From contig CAXXVF010000001.1 of the NCBI GenBank assembly GCA_963663605.2, forward strand, positions 62,001 through 126,000: a DNA stretch of 64,000 nucleotides, in the 5' to 3' direction. Origin of the DNA: Sporobacter sp963663605. Its GTDB lineage: Bacteria; Bacillota; Clostridia; Oscillospirales; Oscillospiraceae. Positions within the stretch are counted from its first letter, which is position 1. The number at the start of each line of letters is the position of its first letter. The position numbers and the translations under genes were made by a program. Shown here piece by piece: positions 41,884-51,273 of this stretch. Under the pieces are notes generated by a model that made no database searches, was not told where the DNA came from, and saw nothing but the letters and a program-made list of their open reading frames with translations.

Positions 41884-41989
41884 GAGATTTTGCAATATAT
41901 TTAAAAAAACAATCCGGACGGCCGTTTAGATAGTTATAAATATACCGTGCAACGTGTTTGCCAAATTGAGACAGAACGTATGATATCAG

Positions 41990-42022
41990 AAAAAACACGG
42001 AGCTATTAGCTCCGTGTTTTTT
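41990..42022. terminator. Terminator at the end of the polysaccharide operon
   Basis: 15-bp perfect stem (41990-42004 with 42008-42022), loop ATT, ending in six Ts on the plus strand and six As/Ts on the minus strand. Serves the minus-strand operon that ends at 42052. Confidence 0.85.
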
Positions 42023-42051
42023 CAATGTTCACGCAGACATGCTAGGGGGGC

Positions 42052-42711
42052 TTATCCGTTTCCCAAATGCTGTTCCAGCACGCCGTCCACGGCGTCAAAA
42101 ACCAGATCATGCCCGAAAAACGTCAGATGATGCCCGTCCTCCTGCAGGAGGATTTCATCGGCCGCATGCCCCTTATACGGGTCAAGAAACCGGCAGCCGG
42201 ACAAGGCGCGGACGGCTCTGTTGTATGCGTCTATATCCTGCCGTATTTTATATATTCGTGAGGCCATCGCCCTGCCCGCGTCCGCTATCCTTATGAAACA
42301 GACTTTGCCCGGGTCCGCCCGCTGTATGAGTTTGCGGATGTTGGCGGTGAATCGTTTTAGATCCGTTTTCTGCTTTTTTCCTAATTTCGTAAAGAAATAG
42401 TGGTATTTGGAGGCCAGGCGATGATGGATGCTCCGCACGACGGGGAGTCTGCTGACCAGCATGGTGTACCATATCGGGAAAGCTCTCCGGGCGCAGTCAA
42501 CGACGCCGATCTGACAAATGACGAGATCGGGTTTCAGCCTGCCGATCAGGTCGTAATCGAGACGCCCTGTATACAGGCCGTGCTGCATCATAGTAAAGAA
42601 GACGCGCTGGGGGCCGCTGTATTTTTGAATGATCCGATATGTCCAGACATACTCCACAGGCGTCTGGTTCCTAGGGCATCCCAGCGAGTCAGCAATCAGT
42701 AAGATCCGCAT
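42052..42711 (-). CDS. SGNH/GDSL-fold hydrolase, probable sugar O-acyl esterase
   Basis: 219 aa. IADSLGCPRN (block I with the catalytic Ser, ~6-15), ICQIGVVDCARR (block III-like, ~65-76) and a C-terminal DGHHLTFFGH (block V, ~193-203) make the SGNH pattern. In polysaccharide operons such enzymes usually add or remove acetyl groups on sugars. Last gene of the operon; it overlaps the previous gene by 23 bp. Confidence 0.7.
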   Translation of the reverse strand: MRILLIADSLGCPRNQTPVEYVWTYRIIQKYSGPQRVFFTMMQHGLYTGRLDYDLIGRLKPDLVICQIGVVDCARRAFPIWYTMLVSRLPVVRSIHHRLASKYHYFFTKLGKKQKTDLKRFTANIRKLIQRADPGKVCFIRIADAGRAMASRIYKIRQDIDAYNRAVRALSGCRFLDPYKGHAADEILLQEDGHHLTFFGHDLVFDAVDGVLEQHLGNG

Positions 42712-43672
42712 ATTTCCCCGCTTCTATCGCGTCATATATTTTCATATTTCCGCAGTGCGCGCCGAGGGTGAGCAGCTTTTCCGTTTGTCCGGTCAGAAAC
42801 GCTTCTGTCTCCAGATACAGGCCCGGCTTATAGGCGGCATCCAAAGTGTCGTCCAGCGGGTATTCGTATATGTCCGCGTTCCCCTTGTTTAAAATCTGCA
42901 GTTTTTCAAGGGGGCGCAGGATGAAGGTGTTCTTTGCGGTATATATCGCCAGCCCCCAGCGGCCGGCGCCGGCCCAGTTTGCCCGGTAGCTGAACAAGGC
43001 GCCGTTTTCCGTCACGCCCGCGCCGGAAAAGACCGCCGCTTTCTTATACCAGCTTAGCTCGCCGGTCGAAAAGCAGGCGAGCCGGCGCGGTCTCCCGCCG
43101 AGATAGAACGCCAGATCGACGACGTGCGAGGAATTGGCTAAAAACCAATTGGCCAGCACTTCCCGCGGCAGCTCGCGTGTGTCGATTTTATGCGGCCGCT
43201 CGGTGAATTCAAAGTCAAACGAGGTGACGCCGCCGTCCGCTTCGATCATTTCCCGTGCTTTTCGGACAGAAGCGTAAAACCGGCGGTTGTACGCAACACA
43301 TACCCGCGCGGACTTTTCCACCGCCAGCGCGTTTAAAGCCGCGACCTGTCCCGTGTTGAGGCCGGCGGGCTTTTCCACCAATATATCCCGGACGCCGAGC
43401 CTGAGCAGCCTGCCTGTTACGTGAAAAAGCTGCTCGACATTGACGGCGACGATGGCAAAACGGGGGATGGACAGCCCCGCTGCCAAGGCGCCTTCCACGC
43501 CGCCTTCCGTGACCCGGACGCCGATCTTCTCATGAAAACGAGCGGCGGAAACAGGCCCGCGCCCGATCGCGTCAAACGGCCTGCGCTGTCCCAGCAGGAC
43601 TTTTGCGTATTCCATTCCCATATTCCCGGCGCCGATCAGCCACAGGGAGGCGTCCATTAAGTAATCGGACAT
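42689..43672 (-). CDS. Gfo/Idh/MocA-family oxidoreductase
   Basis: 327 aa Rossmann oxidoreductase: WLIGAGNMGMEYAKVL dinucleotide fold, ILVEKPAGLN (~91-100, EKP catalytic motif) and YNRRFYASV (~122-130). Family members oxidise or reduce sugar nucleotides or their derivatives. Start chosen at 43672; the ATG at 43657 (TAATG overlap with the upstream stop) is an alternative. Overlaps the next gene. The second of two tandem, diverged copies of this family. Confidence 0.82.
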   Translation of the reverse strand: MSDYLMDASLWLIGAGNMGMEYAKVLLGQRRPFDAIGRGPVSAARFHEKIGVRVTEGGVEGALAAGLSIPRFAIVAVNVEQLFHVTGRLLRLGVRDILVEKPAGLNTGQVAALNALAVEKSARVCVAYNRRFYASVRKAREMIEADGGVTSFDFEFTERPHKIDTRELPREVLANWFLANSSHVVDLAFYLGGRPRRLACFSTGELSWYKKAAVFSGAGVTENGALFSYRANWAGAGRWGLAIYTAKNTFILRPLEKLQILNKGNADIYEYPLDDTLDAAYKPGLYLETEAFLTGQTEKLLTLGAHCGNMKIYDAIEAGKYADLTDC

Positions 43673-44640
43673 ATCTCTGAGCATCCTCCGTTGATCTGAT
43701 TATATTTTTTTATGAACTCCCGCAGCATGGGTTTGTGAAGCGAACAGGAGCGGGCATAGCTTGTCAGCCTTGTCGTACCGGACAGGATATGCTCCGCCGC
43801 GCTGTGCGTCAGCCGGCTTTGATACGGAATCGGGAATGCTTCCGTTGACATAAGCGTATCATGGAGCAGGTCGGTTTCCGTAATTGTCTGTCCGGGCTCG
43901 TCTATTTCAAAAAGCGTATTGTCCGCAACAATGCGGATGGACCGGGGCGCCGCGCTGTCCGCTTCGCTTTTTAAGACGTAATGCGTCCGGCCTACGCTTC
44001 CGGCAAGCGTTCCCGTGAATTCAACGAATCCGGTGCGTTTTCCGGATGAAAGCTTATTGTCGAGGAGATCTCCCGCGCAGATATGCGCGCCCTCTATATC
44101 ATCCGTGATGTAATCGATCATATCGATCATATGGATTGCGTTGCAGCCCAGACCCCAGCTGCCGCCGGTCACTTTCACGGACAGGCCGGAAACGCCCGTC
44201 AATTTTTTCCGCAGCGCTTCATACCCGGAATACATCCTGCGCGTGCAGTTGACATAAGCCTCAACTTTATACCGGGACAGCAGCTGGCCGACCGCGTCAT
44301 AATCCGCAGATGCGGGGAACAGAACTTTTTCAAAAAGGATGAATCGGACCTTTGCCGCACGCAGCAGTTTTTCAGTCAAAGCCCGCCGGGGCGTCGATGT
44401 CGTCGATATAATCGCCAGATCGATCCTCGGCGGTACTTTCCCGATGTCGTCAAGGAATACGGCGGTGAGGGCCCTTCCGCGAGCTGTTAAGTCATAATAT
44501 GATTTTGCCTTCATAAGTGCGCCGCGGTTAATATCTACGACGTAAAGCCGGACGCCGCTCGGCATATTCATAAGCGCCTGTAAATGGCGAATTCCTATTC
44601 CGCCGACGCCTGCGAGTACGATTGTGATTTTTGTATCCAT
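43657..44640 (-). CDS. Gfo/Idh/MocA-family oxidoreductase
   Basis: 327 aa. VLAGVGGIGIRHLQAL Rossmann loop (about 8-23), FEKVLFP (EKP-type motif, ~104-110) and NCTRRMYSGY (~135-144). CAGGAGAA precedes the ATG. Downstream of neuA in the same operon. Together with its neighbour it may modify a rare sugar or a nonulosonic acid precursor; the exact reaction cannot be inferred. Confidence 0.82.
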   Translation of the reverse strand: MDTKITIVLAGVGGIGIRHLQALMNMPSGVRLYVVDINRGALMKAKSYYDLTARGRALTAVFLDDIGKVPPRIDLAIISTTSTPRRALTEKLLRAAKVRFILFEKVLFPASADYDAVGQLLSRYKVEAYVNCTRRMYSGYEALRKKLTGVSGLSVKVTGGSWGLGCNAIHMIDMIDYITDDIEGAHICAGDLLDNKLSSGKRTGFVEFTGTLAGSVGRTHYVLKSEADSAAPRSIRIVADNTLFEIDEPGQTITETDLLHDTLMSTEAFPIPYQSRLTHSAAEHILSGTTRLTSYARSCSLHKPMLREFIKKYNQINGGCSEICPIT

Positions 44641-44699
44641 TGCAGAAGTTCTCCTGAAATCCGACTGTAACTTGCTGTATTCCGATCATGCCACGGCGG

Positions 44700-45392
44700 T
44701 TATGTTTTACTGAGGTAATATGCCATCATGGCGATGTCTTCATAGCCGTCTATATCAACCGAACGAGACGGCGGCATCACATAAGGGACCCTGTTGTCGT
44801 TGAAACTCAGGCCCGGGCCTATTTCCGCCGTCCTGTTTATATAGATGCACCCGTTGACGCGGTAAAAGGGCGGCAGATCCTGTCTGCGGCAGGTGCTGCC
44901 AGCGTTGAGCAAACGGACCAGCTTTCCGCTGTCGTCCATCGTTCTTATGAACAACGGATGCTCCGACACCTCCGTTACCGCTGTGAGCCCTTCCATTGCG
45001 TTTTTCATAAAAACCGCAAGCGCATTGTCGATGTCCTCCGTGGTGCGCAGCGGCCCGGTCGGCTGCAGCAACACAAGGATATCGTACTCCCGGCCGTTTT
45101 TTTTCAGCGCGCCTAAGGCGTGAATAACGGCGTCGATGGTCCGGGCTTTGTCCCCGGACAAGCCGGAGGGACGTAAAAACGGGACTTCGCCGCCGTATTC
45201 TCTGGCGGTCGAGGCAACCGCGTCACTGTCGGTGGTGACGACGATGTTGTCGACATACCGGCTGCCGCCGGCGGCTTCAAGCGTATAGGCGATGAGCGGC
45301 CTGCCGCCGATTTGGAGGATGTTTTTATTTCTTATCCCTTTGCTTCCGCTCCGTGCAGGTACGAGCGCGAGGACTTTTCTGTTATCAATCAT
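44700..45392 (-). CDS. neuA: CMP-sialic (nonulosonic) acid synthetase
   Basis: 230 aa. N-terminal VLALVPARSGSKGIRNKN (~8-25), the CTP-binding signature of acylneuraminate cytidylyltransferases; LLQPTGPLRT (~103-112) and RVNGCIYIN (~172-180) also match. Activates the nonulosonic acid made by NeuB as its CMP derivative. GGAG precedes the ATG at 45392, which overlaps the neuC stop by ATGA. An earlier in-frame start (45575) would add a Arg-rich tail unlike the family. Confidence 0.9.
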   Translation of the reverse strand: MIDNRKVLALVPARSGSKGIRNKNILQIGGRPLIAYTLEAAGGSRYVDNIVVTTDSDAVASTAREYGGEVPFLRPSGLSGDKARTIDAVIHALGALKKNGREYDILVLLQPTGPLRTTEDIDNALAVFMKNAMEGLTAVTEVSEHPLFIRTMDDSGKLVRLLNAGSTCRRQDLPPFYRVNGCIYINRTAEIGPGLSFNDNRVPYVMPPSRSVDIDGYEDIAMMAYYLSKT

Positions 45393-46546
45393 CTTGGCTC
45401 CGTTTCCGGCAGGCCCAAATCGACAAACTGCTTTTGCAGCTGCAGATTCCAAAGACGGGGTGTTGTTATGATGTTCATGAATCTTTCGGCACTGTGACCG
45501 TCGCCGTAGTAGCTGCCTTTTACCCGGCAGGCGTCCACGCCTGACACAGCGCGCAGGATCGCTTCCTCGCCGCAATCGACGTGCTGTATATTTTTCATGA
45601 TTTCATCGGAGTAGCGTCCTTTTTGCCTTGAACCGATATCGATCGAGGGGATGCCGTAGATACACGCTTCGCGGATGCCGGCGCTGGAGTTGCCGATGAT
45701 GAAATCCGCGTTTTTCAAAAGTGTCAGGAAATGTTCGAACCGGAGTGACGGAATGACCCGAAACCGGTTGTCTCCCGGCAGCTCTTTGTAAGCGTTCAGG
45801 ATCTGTTCAAAACCGAAATCATTGTTTGGGTAGACGACGATATAATTCTGTCCGGATTTTTGTGCCGCGCTTAAAATGCATGCGATATCTTTTCCCAGGT
45901 TATCCGCCTCCGTCGTGACGGGGTGATATATCAAAATGGCGTATTTGTCAAAATGGATATCGTATCGCTTTCTGGCCTCCGCCAGAGTCGGCAGCTTATC
46001 CGACAGCATGATATCAATATCGGGAGACCCCAATATGAATATCCGGTCCGGTTCCTCGCCCATTTGAATGAGTCTGGTTTTAGCGCTCTCGTTGCAGACC
46101 AGATGCAGATGGGCGAACTTGCTGACGGCATGCCGCGTGGATTCGTCGATTGTGCCGGACACCTCGCCGCCTTCGATATGCGCAACGCATATATTGTTGA
46201 AGGCGCCGACGATCGCGCCCGCCAAAGCGTCTGTCCGGTCGCCGTGTACGATAATCATATCGGGCGGGATATGCTGTACATAGCCCGTCAGCATGTTCAC
46301 GGCGGTGCCCAGATTGCCGGCCATGTCCTGCGTGACGCTTGTGCCGAACGCCACATACGTGTTTTTGTAGCGCTCTTTCAAAACCTCATAATAGGTATAT
46401 CCGAACGTCGCCAGCAGGTGCATGCCGGTGACATAAATATACGGCTCAAACAAACCAGAATCTTCTGTCGTGCGGATAAGGGCCTTCAGTTTTCCGAAAT
46501 CGGCCCGTGTCCCGGTTATAAACAGTATCTTTTTCATATCAGGCAT
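45389..46546 (-). CDS. neuC: UDP-GlcNAc 2-epimerase, hydrolysing (NeuC type)
   Basis: 385 aa. KKILFITGTRADFGKLKAL N-terminus and the later GNSSAGIREACIYGIPSIDIG motif (in part, ~278-297) are the NeuC hallmarks, in contrast to the non-hydrolysing WecB type seen at 57915. Converts UDP-GlcNAc to ManNAc plus UDP, the first step of sialic-type acid synthesis. Starts at 46546 (overlapping the neuB stop by 8 bp) or at the ATG at 46537. Followed by neuA. Confidence 0.9.
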   Translation of the reverse strand: MPDMKKILFITGTRADFGKLKALIRTTEDSGLFEPYIYVTGMHLLATFGYTYYEVLKERYKNTYVAFGTSVTQDMAGNLGTAVNMLTGYVQHIPPDMIIVHGDRTDALAGAIVGAFNNICVAHIEGGEVSGTIDESTRHAVSKFAHLHLVCNESAKTRLIQMGEEPDRIFILGSPDIDIMLSDKLPTLAEARKRYDIHFDKYAILIYHPVTTEADNLGKDIACILSAAQKSGQNYIVVYPNNDFGFEQILNAYKELPGDNRFRVIPSLRFEHFLTLLKNADFIIGNSSAGIREACIYGIPSIDIGSRQKGRYSDEIMKNIQHVDCGEEAILRAVSGVDACRVKGSYYGDGHSAERFMNIITTPRLWNLQLQKQFVDLGLPETEPR

Positions 46547-47582
46547 CGATCATGGCGTAGGTGACCTGCGTATCGTCTTTGATATCGCAGGCAGCGTGCC
46601 GGCCCAGTATCTCTTCAAATTTTTCTGCCGGGATCTCGCCGGTCCCGGGCCTTTTTATCCATAGATTATCCATTGTGAATTCTTCTCCGGCCGCGACCGG
46701 CCGGATGGTCACCACAGACGCGAAAGCGAAATCAATAGTCACTTGTTCTTCCTCAGCCGCTCTTTTAGTTCCGCCGCGCATTTTTGCGATGTCCCCGGCG
46801 GCCCGTATGAGTTCGCCCAGCCGGCGCGCATCCATCGAGCAGACGATATCCGGCCCCGGGCGATCCATCGTGTCCGTGAAATGCCTTTCGACCAGCGCCG
46901 CGCCCAGAGCCATTGCCGCGATACACGCCGTGTTGGTAAGCGTATGGTCCGACAGTCCGACAGGGACGCCGGGGAACGCACGCATCATCTCCTGCATGGC
47001 TCCCAGGCGGACGAGGGACGGATCGGTGGGGTATAGATTGGTCGTGTGCATGAGCGCGTAATCCACCCCCGTGTCTTCGAGGATGCCGACCGCTTTTGAG
47101 ATGCTGCGTATGTCGTTCATGCCGGTCGAGACGATCATGGGTTTTTTAAACGCGGCGATGTGCTTTAAGAGGGGATAATTATTCATTTCCCCGGATCCGA
47201 TCTTGTAGGCCTTTACCCCGAATTTTTCCAGTCTGTCCGCGGCAGCTCTTGAAAAAGGCGTGCTCAGAAAGACCAGGCCCATGGCTTCGGTATAATCCAT
47301 GAGTTCTTTTTCTTCTTCCTCGCTGAGCGCGCAGCGGCTTATCACGTCGTATATCGACACACCGGCATTGCCTGGAATCAGGGCTTTTGCCGTGTGGCTC
47401 ATTTCATCGTCACAGATATGCGTCTGATGTTTTACAAGCATAGCGCCGGCCCTTTTGGCGGCGTCCACCATCTCTTTGGCTGTGGCAAGACACCCTTCGT
47501 GGTTGATTCCGATATCTGGAATCACGAGGGGCGCGGCGTTTCCTCCGATTTCAATAGTGCCGATTTTCATTGTACCTTGCAT
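46539..47582 (-). CDS. neuB: N-acetylneuraminate (nonulosonic acid) synthase
   Basis: 347 aa. NeuB TIM barrel: IPDIGINHEGC (~21-31), KHQTHICDDEM (~50-60), YKIGSGEMNNYPLL (~130-143) and STGMNDI (~155-161), then a C-terminal SAF/antifreeze-like domain (~285-347). Condenses ManNAc (or a related hexose) with PEP. Start chosen at 47582 (GGAGG 5 nt upstream); 47570 is possible. Begins the neuBCA block within the polysaccharide operon. Confidence 0.9.
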   Translation of the reverse strand: MQGTMKIGTIEIGGNAAPLVIPDIGINHEGCLATAKEMVDAAKRAGAMLVKHQTHICDDEMSHTAKALIPGNAGVSIYDVISRCALSEEEEKELMDYTEAMGLVFLSTPFSRAAADRLEKFGVKAYKIGSGEMNNYPLLKHIAAFKKPMIVSTGMNDIRSISKAVGILEDTGVDYALMHTTNLYPTDPSLVRLGAMQEMMRAFPGVPVGLSDHTLTNTACIAAMALGAALVERHFTDTMDRPGPDIVCSMDARRLGELIRAAGDIAKMRGGTKRAAEEEQVTIDFAFASVVTIRPVAAGEEFTMDNLWIKRPGTGEIPAEKFEEILGRHAACDIKDDTQVTYAMIDA

Positions 47583-47616
47583 GAGAGCCTCCATACTTCA
47601 TAATATATAAAGCGCT

Positions 47617-49236
47617 TTATTTTCTGTGCAGAATCGGAGCGGCGAGTTCCTGTATCATCTTTTTTTCGTTCGCGTTCATACATAAAAACCACAATATCAG
47701 CAAATGTGCCGCCGCCCATATTGAGAGCTTTATAATCAGGCCGGGCCAGCCGGCTCCGGGGATGAACCGGTTTATGACAAAACCGAGCGTCAGAGACAAA
47801 CAAAGCGGCGGCAGCATTTTAAGGTGCGTATTCTTGAAAAACCGTCCGATATCCAGATTCATTTTGTATTTATAAATCACGTTCATGCCAATCTCATAAG
47901 CGAGGATATACGCGCACCCGATGCCGATCCCGCCGCCGAGCGCGCCCAGCGGCCCGGCCAGGATGCTTGTTATAGCGATGGAGACGACGGTGCCGAAGGC
48001 ATAACAAATCGCCCGGTATTTCAGCATATCCATGGCGTACATCGCTTCAAGCGCTATAACTTCGGACAGGTGTATCAGGCAGGGGGCCAGTATTATCACA
48101 AGGATATAGTAAGCGCCTATATATTCGCTGCCGACCCAGACCGTAATGAGTGCTTTTCCGAAAACAATAAGTCCCAGAATAACGCAGGACAGGATCATCA
48201 GCATAATCCGCCCTATCCTTGTCATAAAAGCCGTCAGGGCGGCCGTGCCGTCTTTTTGTTCCGCCATCCTTACAACGCGTGTGATAAAGACGGCATTCAT
48301 GGCCGTGGACAGCATAAAGACATAGCCCTCCACCGTGGAAGCAATGGAAAACGTTGTGATTTCTGCGGAGCTGGAGAATATGCCCAGAAGCGACGGGATG
48401 AATGCGTGAAAGAACCGGTCCGCCAATACGATGACGATCATCCATGCGGACACGGAGAACAGCTGACGAAGCAGCGGTTTATCGGGATGCCGGATTTGCA
48501 GCCTGAACCTGTACCGGCGTCGTATGTAATGATACCGCCCCCGGTTGGGCGGGAAGGTCAAATAGGGATAAGCCAGGATGACGCCGGAGCGGCGCATGAA
48601 ATGCAGCCCAAGCCTGTACCTGTGCTGTATATAGTAAAACCGCCACCAGTTCAGCAGAAAGGTCAGGGCGGAATAGACGAGGATGACGCGAACGGCGTCT
48701 CCCCCGGTATAAATAACGGCAACGGTGGTAAAAACAAACGCCAGCTTATATACGAGCAGGGAAAGCCTGTGGACATGGATGATATCATAAGCCGGATAGA
48801 GCGCGTTGAACGGGATTTCGGGGATGGTCGTTACCGCCAGCGCGCCGCATATCAAGAAGACTGTTTTAAAGGATGCGAGTTCCTCGGGAGATAATTTGAT
48901 ATAAATAAAATCAATAAGATTGTAAAATACCGCGACACCGAAGAAAACGATCATTCCAAGAACAAGATATATCTTTTCTGTGATGCCCAACAGCTTTTCC
49001 AGACCGCCGCGGTCGTCGTCAATGATGTAATGCGCCGCGTATCGGGCAACGACCTCGCTGAGCCCAAAATCAATCGTCATATATGCAAGAAGTGAGATCC
49101 CCAGAGCATAGACGGCATATTGGGAACTTCCCAGCCTTTGTATAAGCCAAGGCGTAAATATCAGCCCGGTTATGATGTTTATCCCCAGTGTGATGTAAGC
49201 GGCGAGTGTCCCCAGTTTTGCGCTGCTGATTTTCAT
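47617..49236 (-). CDS. Polysaccharide flippase (Wzx-like, MATE/MOP fold)
   Basis: 539 aa with ~12-14 TM segments and an LGSSQYAVYALGISLLAY segment typical of oligosaccharide flippases of the PST family. Moves the undecaprenyl-linked repeat unit across the membrane. Contains an in-frame tandem duplication of ~35 residues (residues 183-213 and 218-248, cytoplasmic side). Overlaps the next gene by ATGA. Confidence 0.88.
   Translation of the reverse strand: MKISSAKLGTLAAYITLGINIITGLIFTPWLIQRLGSSQYAVYALGISLLAYMTIDFGLSEVVARYAAHYIIDDDRGGLEKLLGITEKIYLVLGMIVFFGVAVFYNLIDFIYIKLSPEELASFKTVFLICGALAVTTIPEIPFNALYPAYDIIHVHRLSLLVYKLAFVFTTVAVIYTGGDAVRVILVYSALTFLLNWWRFYYIQHRYRLGLHFMRRSGVILAYPYLTFPPNRGRYHYIRRRYRFRLQIRHPDKPLLRQLFSVSAWMIVIVLADRFFHAFIPSLLGIFSSSAEITTFSIASTVEGYVFMLSTAMNAVFITRVVRMAEQKDGTAALTAFMTRIGRIMLMILSCVILGLIVFGKALITVWVGSEYIGAYYILVIILAPCLIHLSEVIALEAMYAMDMLKYRAICYAFGTVVSIAITSILAGPLGALGGGIGIGCAYILAYEIGMNVIYKYKMNLDIGRFFKNTHLKMLPPLCLSLTLGFVINRFIPGAGWPGLIIKLSIWAAAHLLILWFLCMNANEKKMIQELAAPILHRK
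48493..48690 (-). repeat. In-frame tandem duplication within the flippase gene
   Basis: Two diverged ~105-bp copies, offset by exactly 35 codons. Protein copies share VIL-Y, LTF, N, R, YI, RYR and L at matching positions. Each unit adds a basic YI..RYR segment. Confidence 0.6.
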
Positions 49237-50090
49237 CTGTGATGTCTCCGGACGTTAGTCATCAATGCGTCAAAATCCATGCGCGGAAACACCTCGAGGA
49301 AACCGCCGCGCGTTGCGTTATATACTTTGATGCCCAGGGCGTCCATTGCCGGTTTCTGCTGGGCGTAGTCCTCGATCATATCCGATGCGGGTTCGTCGCC
49401 GTGCCCGCCGCCGAGCGTGTTGTCAGGGTCGATGGCCGCGCCGTACCATTTGTTTTTTGAAACGCCGCAGTCGGCGCCCAGCAGATATATTTCCGTAAAT
49501 CCCATGAAAGCGGCGAGCTGAAGCACGCTGTTTATACTGGTCGATCCGCTTTTGACACCTTCGCGGATATCCTTTTCAAAACCGCAGAAGCCTTTTTTTC
49601 TCCTTATGCGCTCGCTTTTTGCATTTTCCCGGAGAAGATGCCGGTTGTCCGGCTTATATCCGATTGCGGAGCAATCCGGTTTCATATCCAACTTTGGATA
49701 GAAAAAGCATGAAATATCGCCGGTTTCAACCGCTTTGTTTATGGCGTTCCGGTTTTCGCCCGCATACGCGCCCCGGTCGGATATGAAATAAAAATCAGGC
49801 CGCCATTCGGTTTTATCGAATAAACGATGGATGCCGTTAACACTGAAGCATAGCTCACCGTTGTCTTTAAGCAGCTCAAGATCATCGATGCGCAGACTGG
49901 GGCCAAGGCCGATCACAAAACAGCGACGACCCTTATACCGGCCTTTCATCAATAGCAATTCGCCGTCCGTTTTCGTGAGCAGGAGGAACAGGAACGCATA
50001 CAGGATTTTCAGGTATATCAGGCGCCCGCTGAACGGCTTGAAAATGCGAAGCAGGAAATCAAACAGCCGCAATTGTCTTTCTTTCGCCAT
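49233..50090 (-). CDS. DUF115/GT42-like protein, candidate nonulosonic acid transferase
   Basis: 285 aa. FVIGLGPSL (~53-61), GSTSINSVLQLAAFMGFTEIYLLGAD (in part, ~182-207), a GGGHGDEP histidine (~228) and a C-terminal GIKVYNATRGGFLEVFPR. The GxGPSL start, the S-x...A-x-x-x-G-x-x-E-I-Y-L-x-G-x-D strand and a late His match both DUF115 (Maf, MptE-like) and GT42 sialyltransferases such as CstII. With neuBCA in the same operon, it is the best candidate for the enzyme that adds the acid to the glycan. The match is by eye. Confidence 0.6.
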   Translation of the reverse strand: MAKERQLRLFDFLLRIFKPFSGRLIYLKILYAFLFLLLTKTDGELLLMKGRYKGRRCFVIGLGPSLRIDDLELLKDNGELCFSVNGIHRLFDKTEWRPDFYFISDRGAYAGENRNAINKAVETGDISCFFYPKLDMKPDCSAIGYKPDNRHLLRENAKSERIRRKKGFCGFEKDIREGVKSGSTSINSVLQLAAFMGFTEIYLLGADCGVSKNKWYGAAIDPDNTLGGGHGDEPASDMIEDYAQQKPAMDALGIKVYNATRGGFLEVFPRMDFDALMTNVRRHHR

Positions 50091-50091
50091 G

Positions 50092-51273
50092 TCAGTCCCC
50101 CGGATCCTTTCGCGGAAGACGCTTCTCCTGCGGCGAGAAAAAATTAATCATTCCCAAACACAGCATGATATAAAAAGTCCCGTGCATGAAGAAGAACCCG
50201 CTCGTTAAGCCTATTATGGAAAAATACATGATAATGGTACCGTATGCCGCGGCATATGGAGAGCGGGACCGATAAAGGGCTATAAAACGCGTAACCAGTT
50301 TAACGGTAAACGCCGATATCATAACGAATCCAATTAGGCCGTACACATAAAGGAATTCAAACCACTCGTTGTGCAGGGATATATGCACGCCGCTGCCGAA
50401 CAGCAATTCAGACAAGCTGCGCGCCTTAAGGACATGCCATGCGCTGTTCCATCTTTCCAGACGGCCGGAAGCAAACCGAAGCTGATCGGGAGAAAACCTG
50501 TATGAAATCCAGCCGTCCGTCAATTTGTCGGCAATGATTATAGCGGTGATGATCAAAATGATGACCGCAACGACTTTAAATAGCAACGCGTTGTTTTTTT
50601 GACCGATCCTGTTGCTTATATAAATGTAGGCTATCAGCATGCATGGGTAGGACAGGAGCGCGCCTCTCTTCATCGACATAAGCGTAAGGATGCCGATGAC
50701 CGCCAGAGCGGCAAATCTGATAAACCGCTTTTTAAGCATGCAGATGATTGGCATGAACACCAGGATCCGGTATATGATGTTAAGGGTGGCGTAATCAACG
50801 GAGGTGACCTGATTTGCAAATAAATAAACGTGGACGCACTTGTAACAATAGAAAATGAACATCAGCATACAAAAGAAGCTGATGTATTTGGCATTATCGG
50901 GGTACTTGGAGAGGTAGCTCTTCGTCATCAGCACAGTAAATATCCACCATAGTATAAATCCGCCGTATGTTGCGACGGTCCATGCATTATTTGAAGCAAA
51001 CAGGAGAATGATCACGGTGTAGATATCCATACATATAAAAAGCCGCACAGGGAAATTCAAAGCCCCGCTCTTTGGCAGAAACAACAAATAATAAACAGCT
51101 ATGAGCCAAATGAGCACAATGAGCAGGATATGCGTCATTGTGCGGTCCGGTTGATCAAAGATATACGATGTCGAGCTGGTTGCCAGATCGTTGGACGTAT
51201 ACAGAAATACAAACAGAAAAATCAAAAAAAGCGGAAGAATCCCTCGTGTTTCACCCGATCTCATATCGCACAT
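50092..51273 (-). CDS. O-antigen ligase/polymerase-like membrane protein (Wzy-like)
   Basis: 393 aa, about ten TM segments and a large outside loop around residues 255-310 (WISYRFSPDQLRFASGRLERW and SELLFGSGVHISLHNEWFE), as in Wzy polymerases and WaaL ligases, where an Arg and a loop Gly-x-G-x-H...HN motif are typical. Polymerises repeat units on the outer face. Starts at 51273 or 51264; overlaps the upstream glycosyltransferase gene. Confidence 0.82.
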   Translation of the reverse strand: MCDMRSGETRGILPLFLIFLFVFLYTSNDLATSSTSYIFDQPDRTMTHILLIVLIWLIAVYYLLFLPKSGALNFPVRLFICMDIYTVIILLFASNNAWTVATYGGFILWWIFTVLMTKSYLSKYPDNAKYISFFCMLMFIFYCYKCVHVYLFANQVTSVDYATLNIIYRILVFMPIICMLKKRFIRFAALAVIGILTLMSMKRGALLSYPCMLIAYIYISNRIGQKNNALLFKVVAVIILIITAIIIADKLTDGWISYRFSPDQLRFASGRLERWNSAWHVLKARSLSELLFGSGVHISLHNEWFEFLYVYGLIGFVMISAFTVKLVTRFIALYRSRSPYAAAYGTIIMYFSIIGLTSGFFFMHGTFYIMLCLGMINFFSPQEKRLPRKDPGD

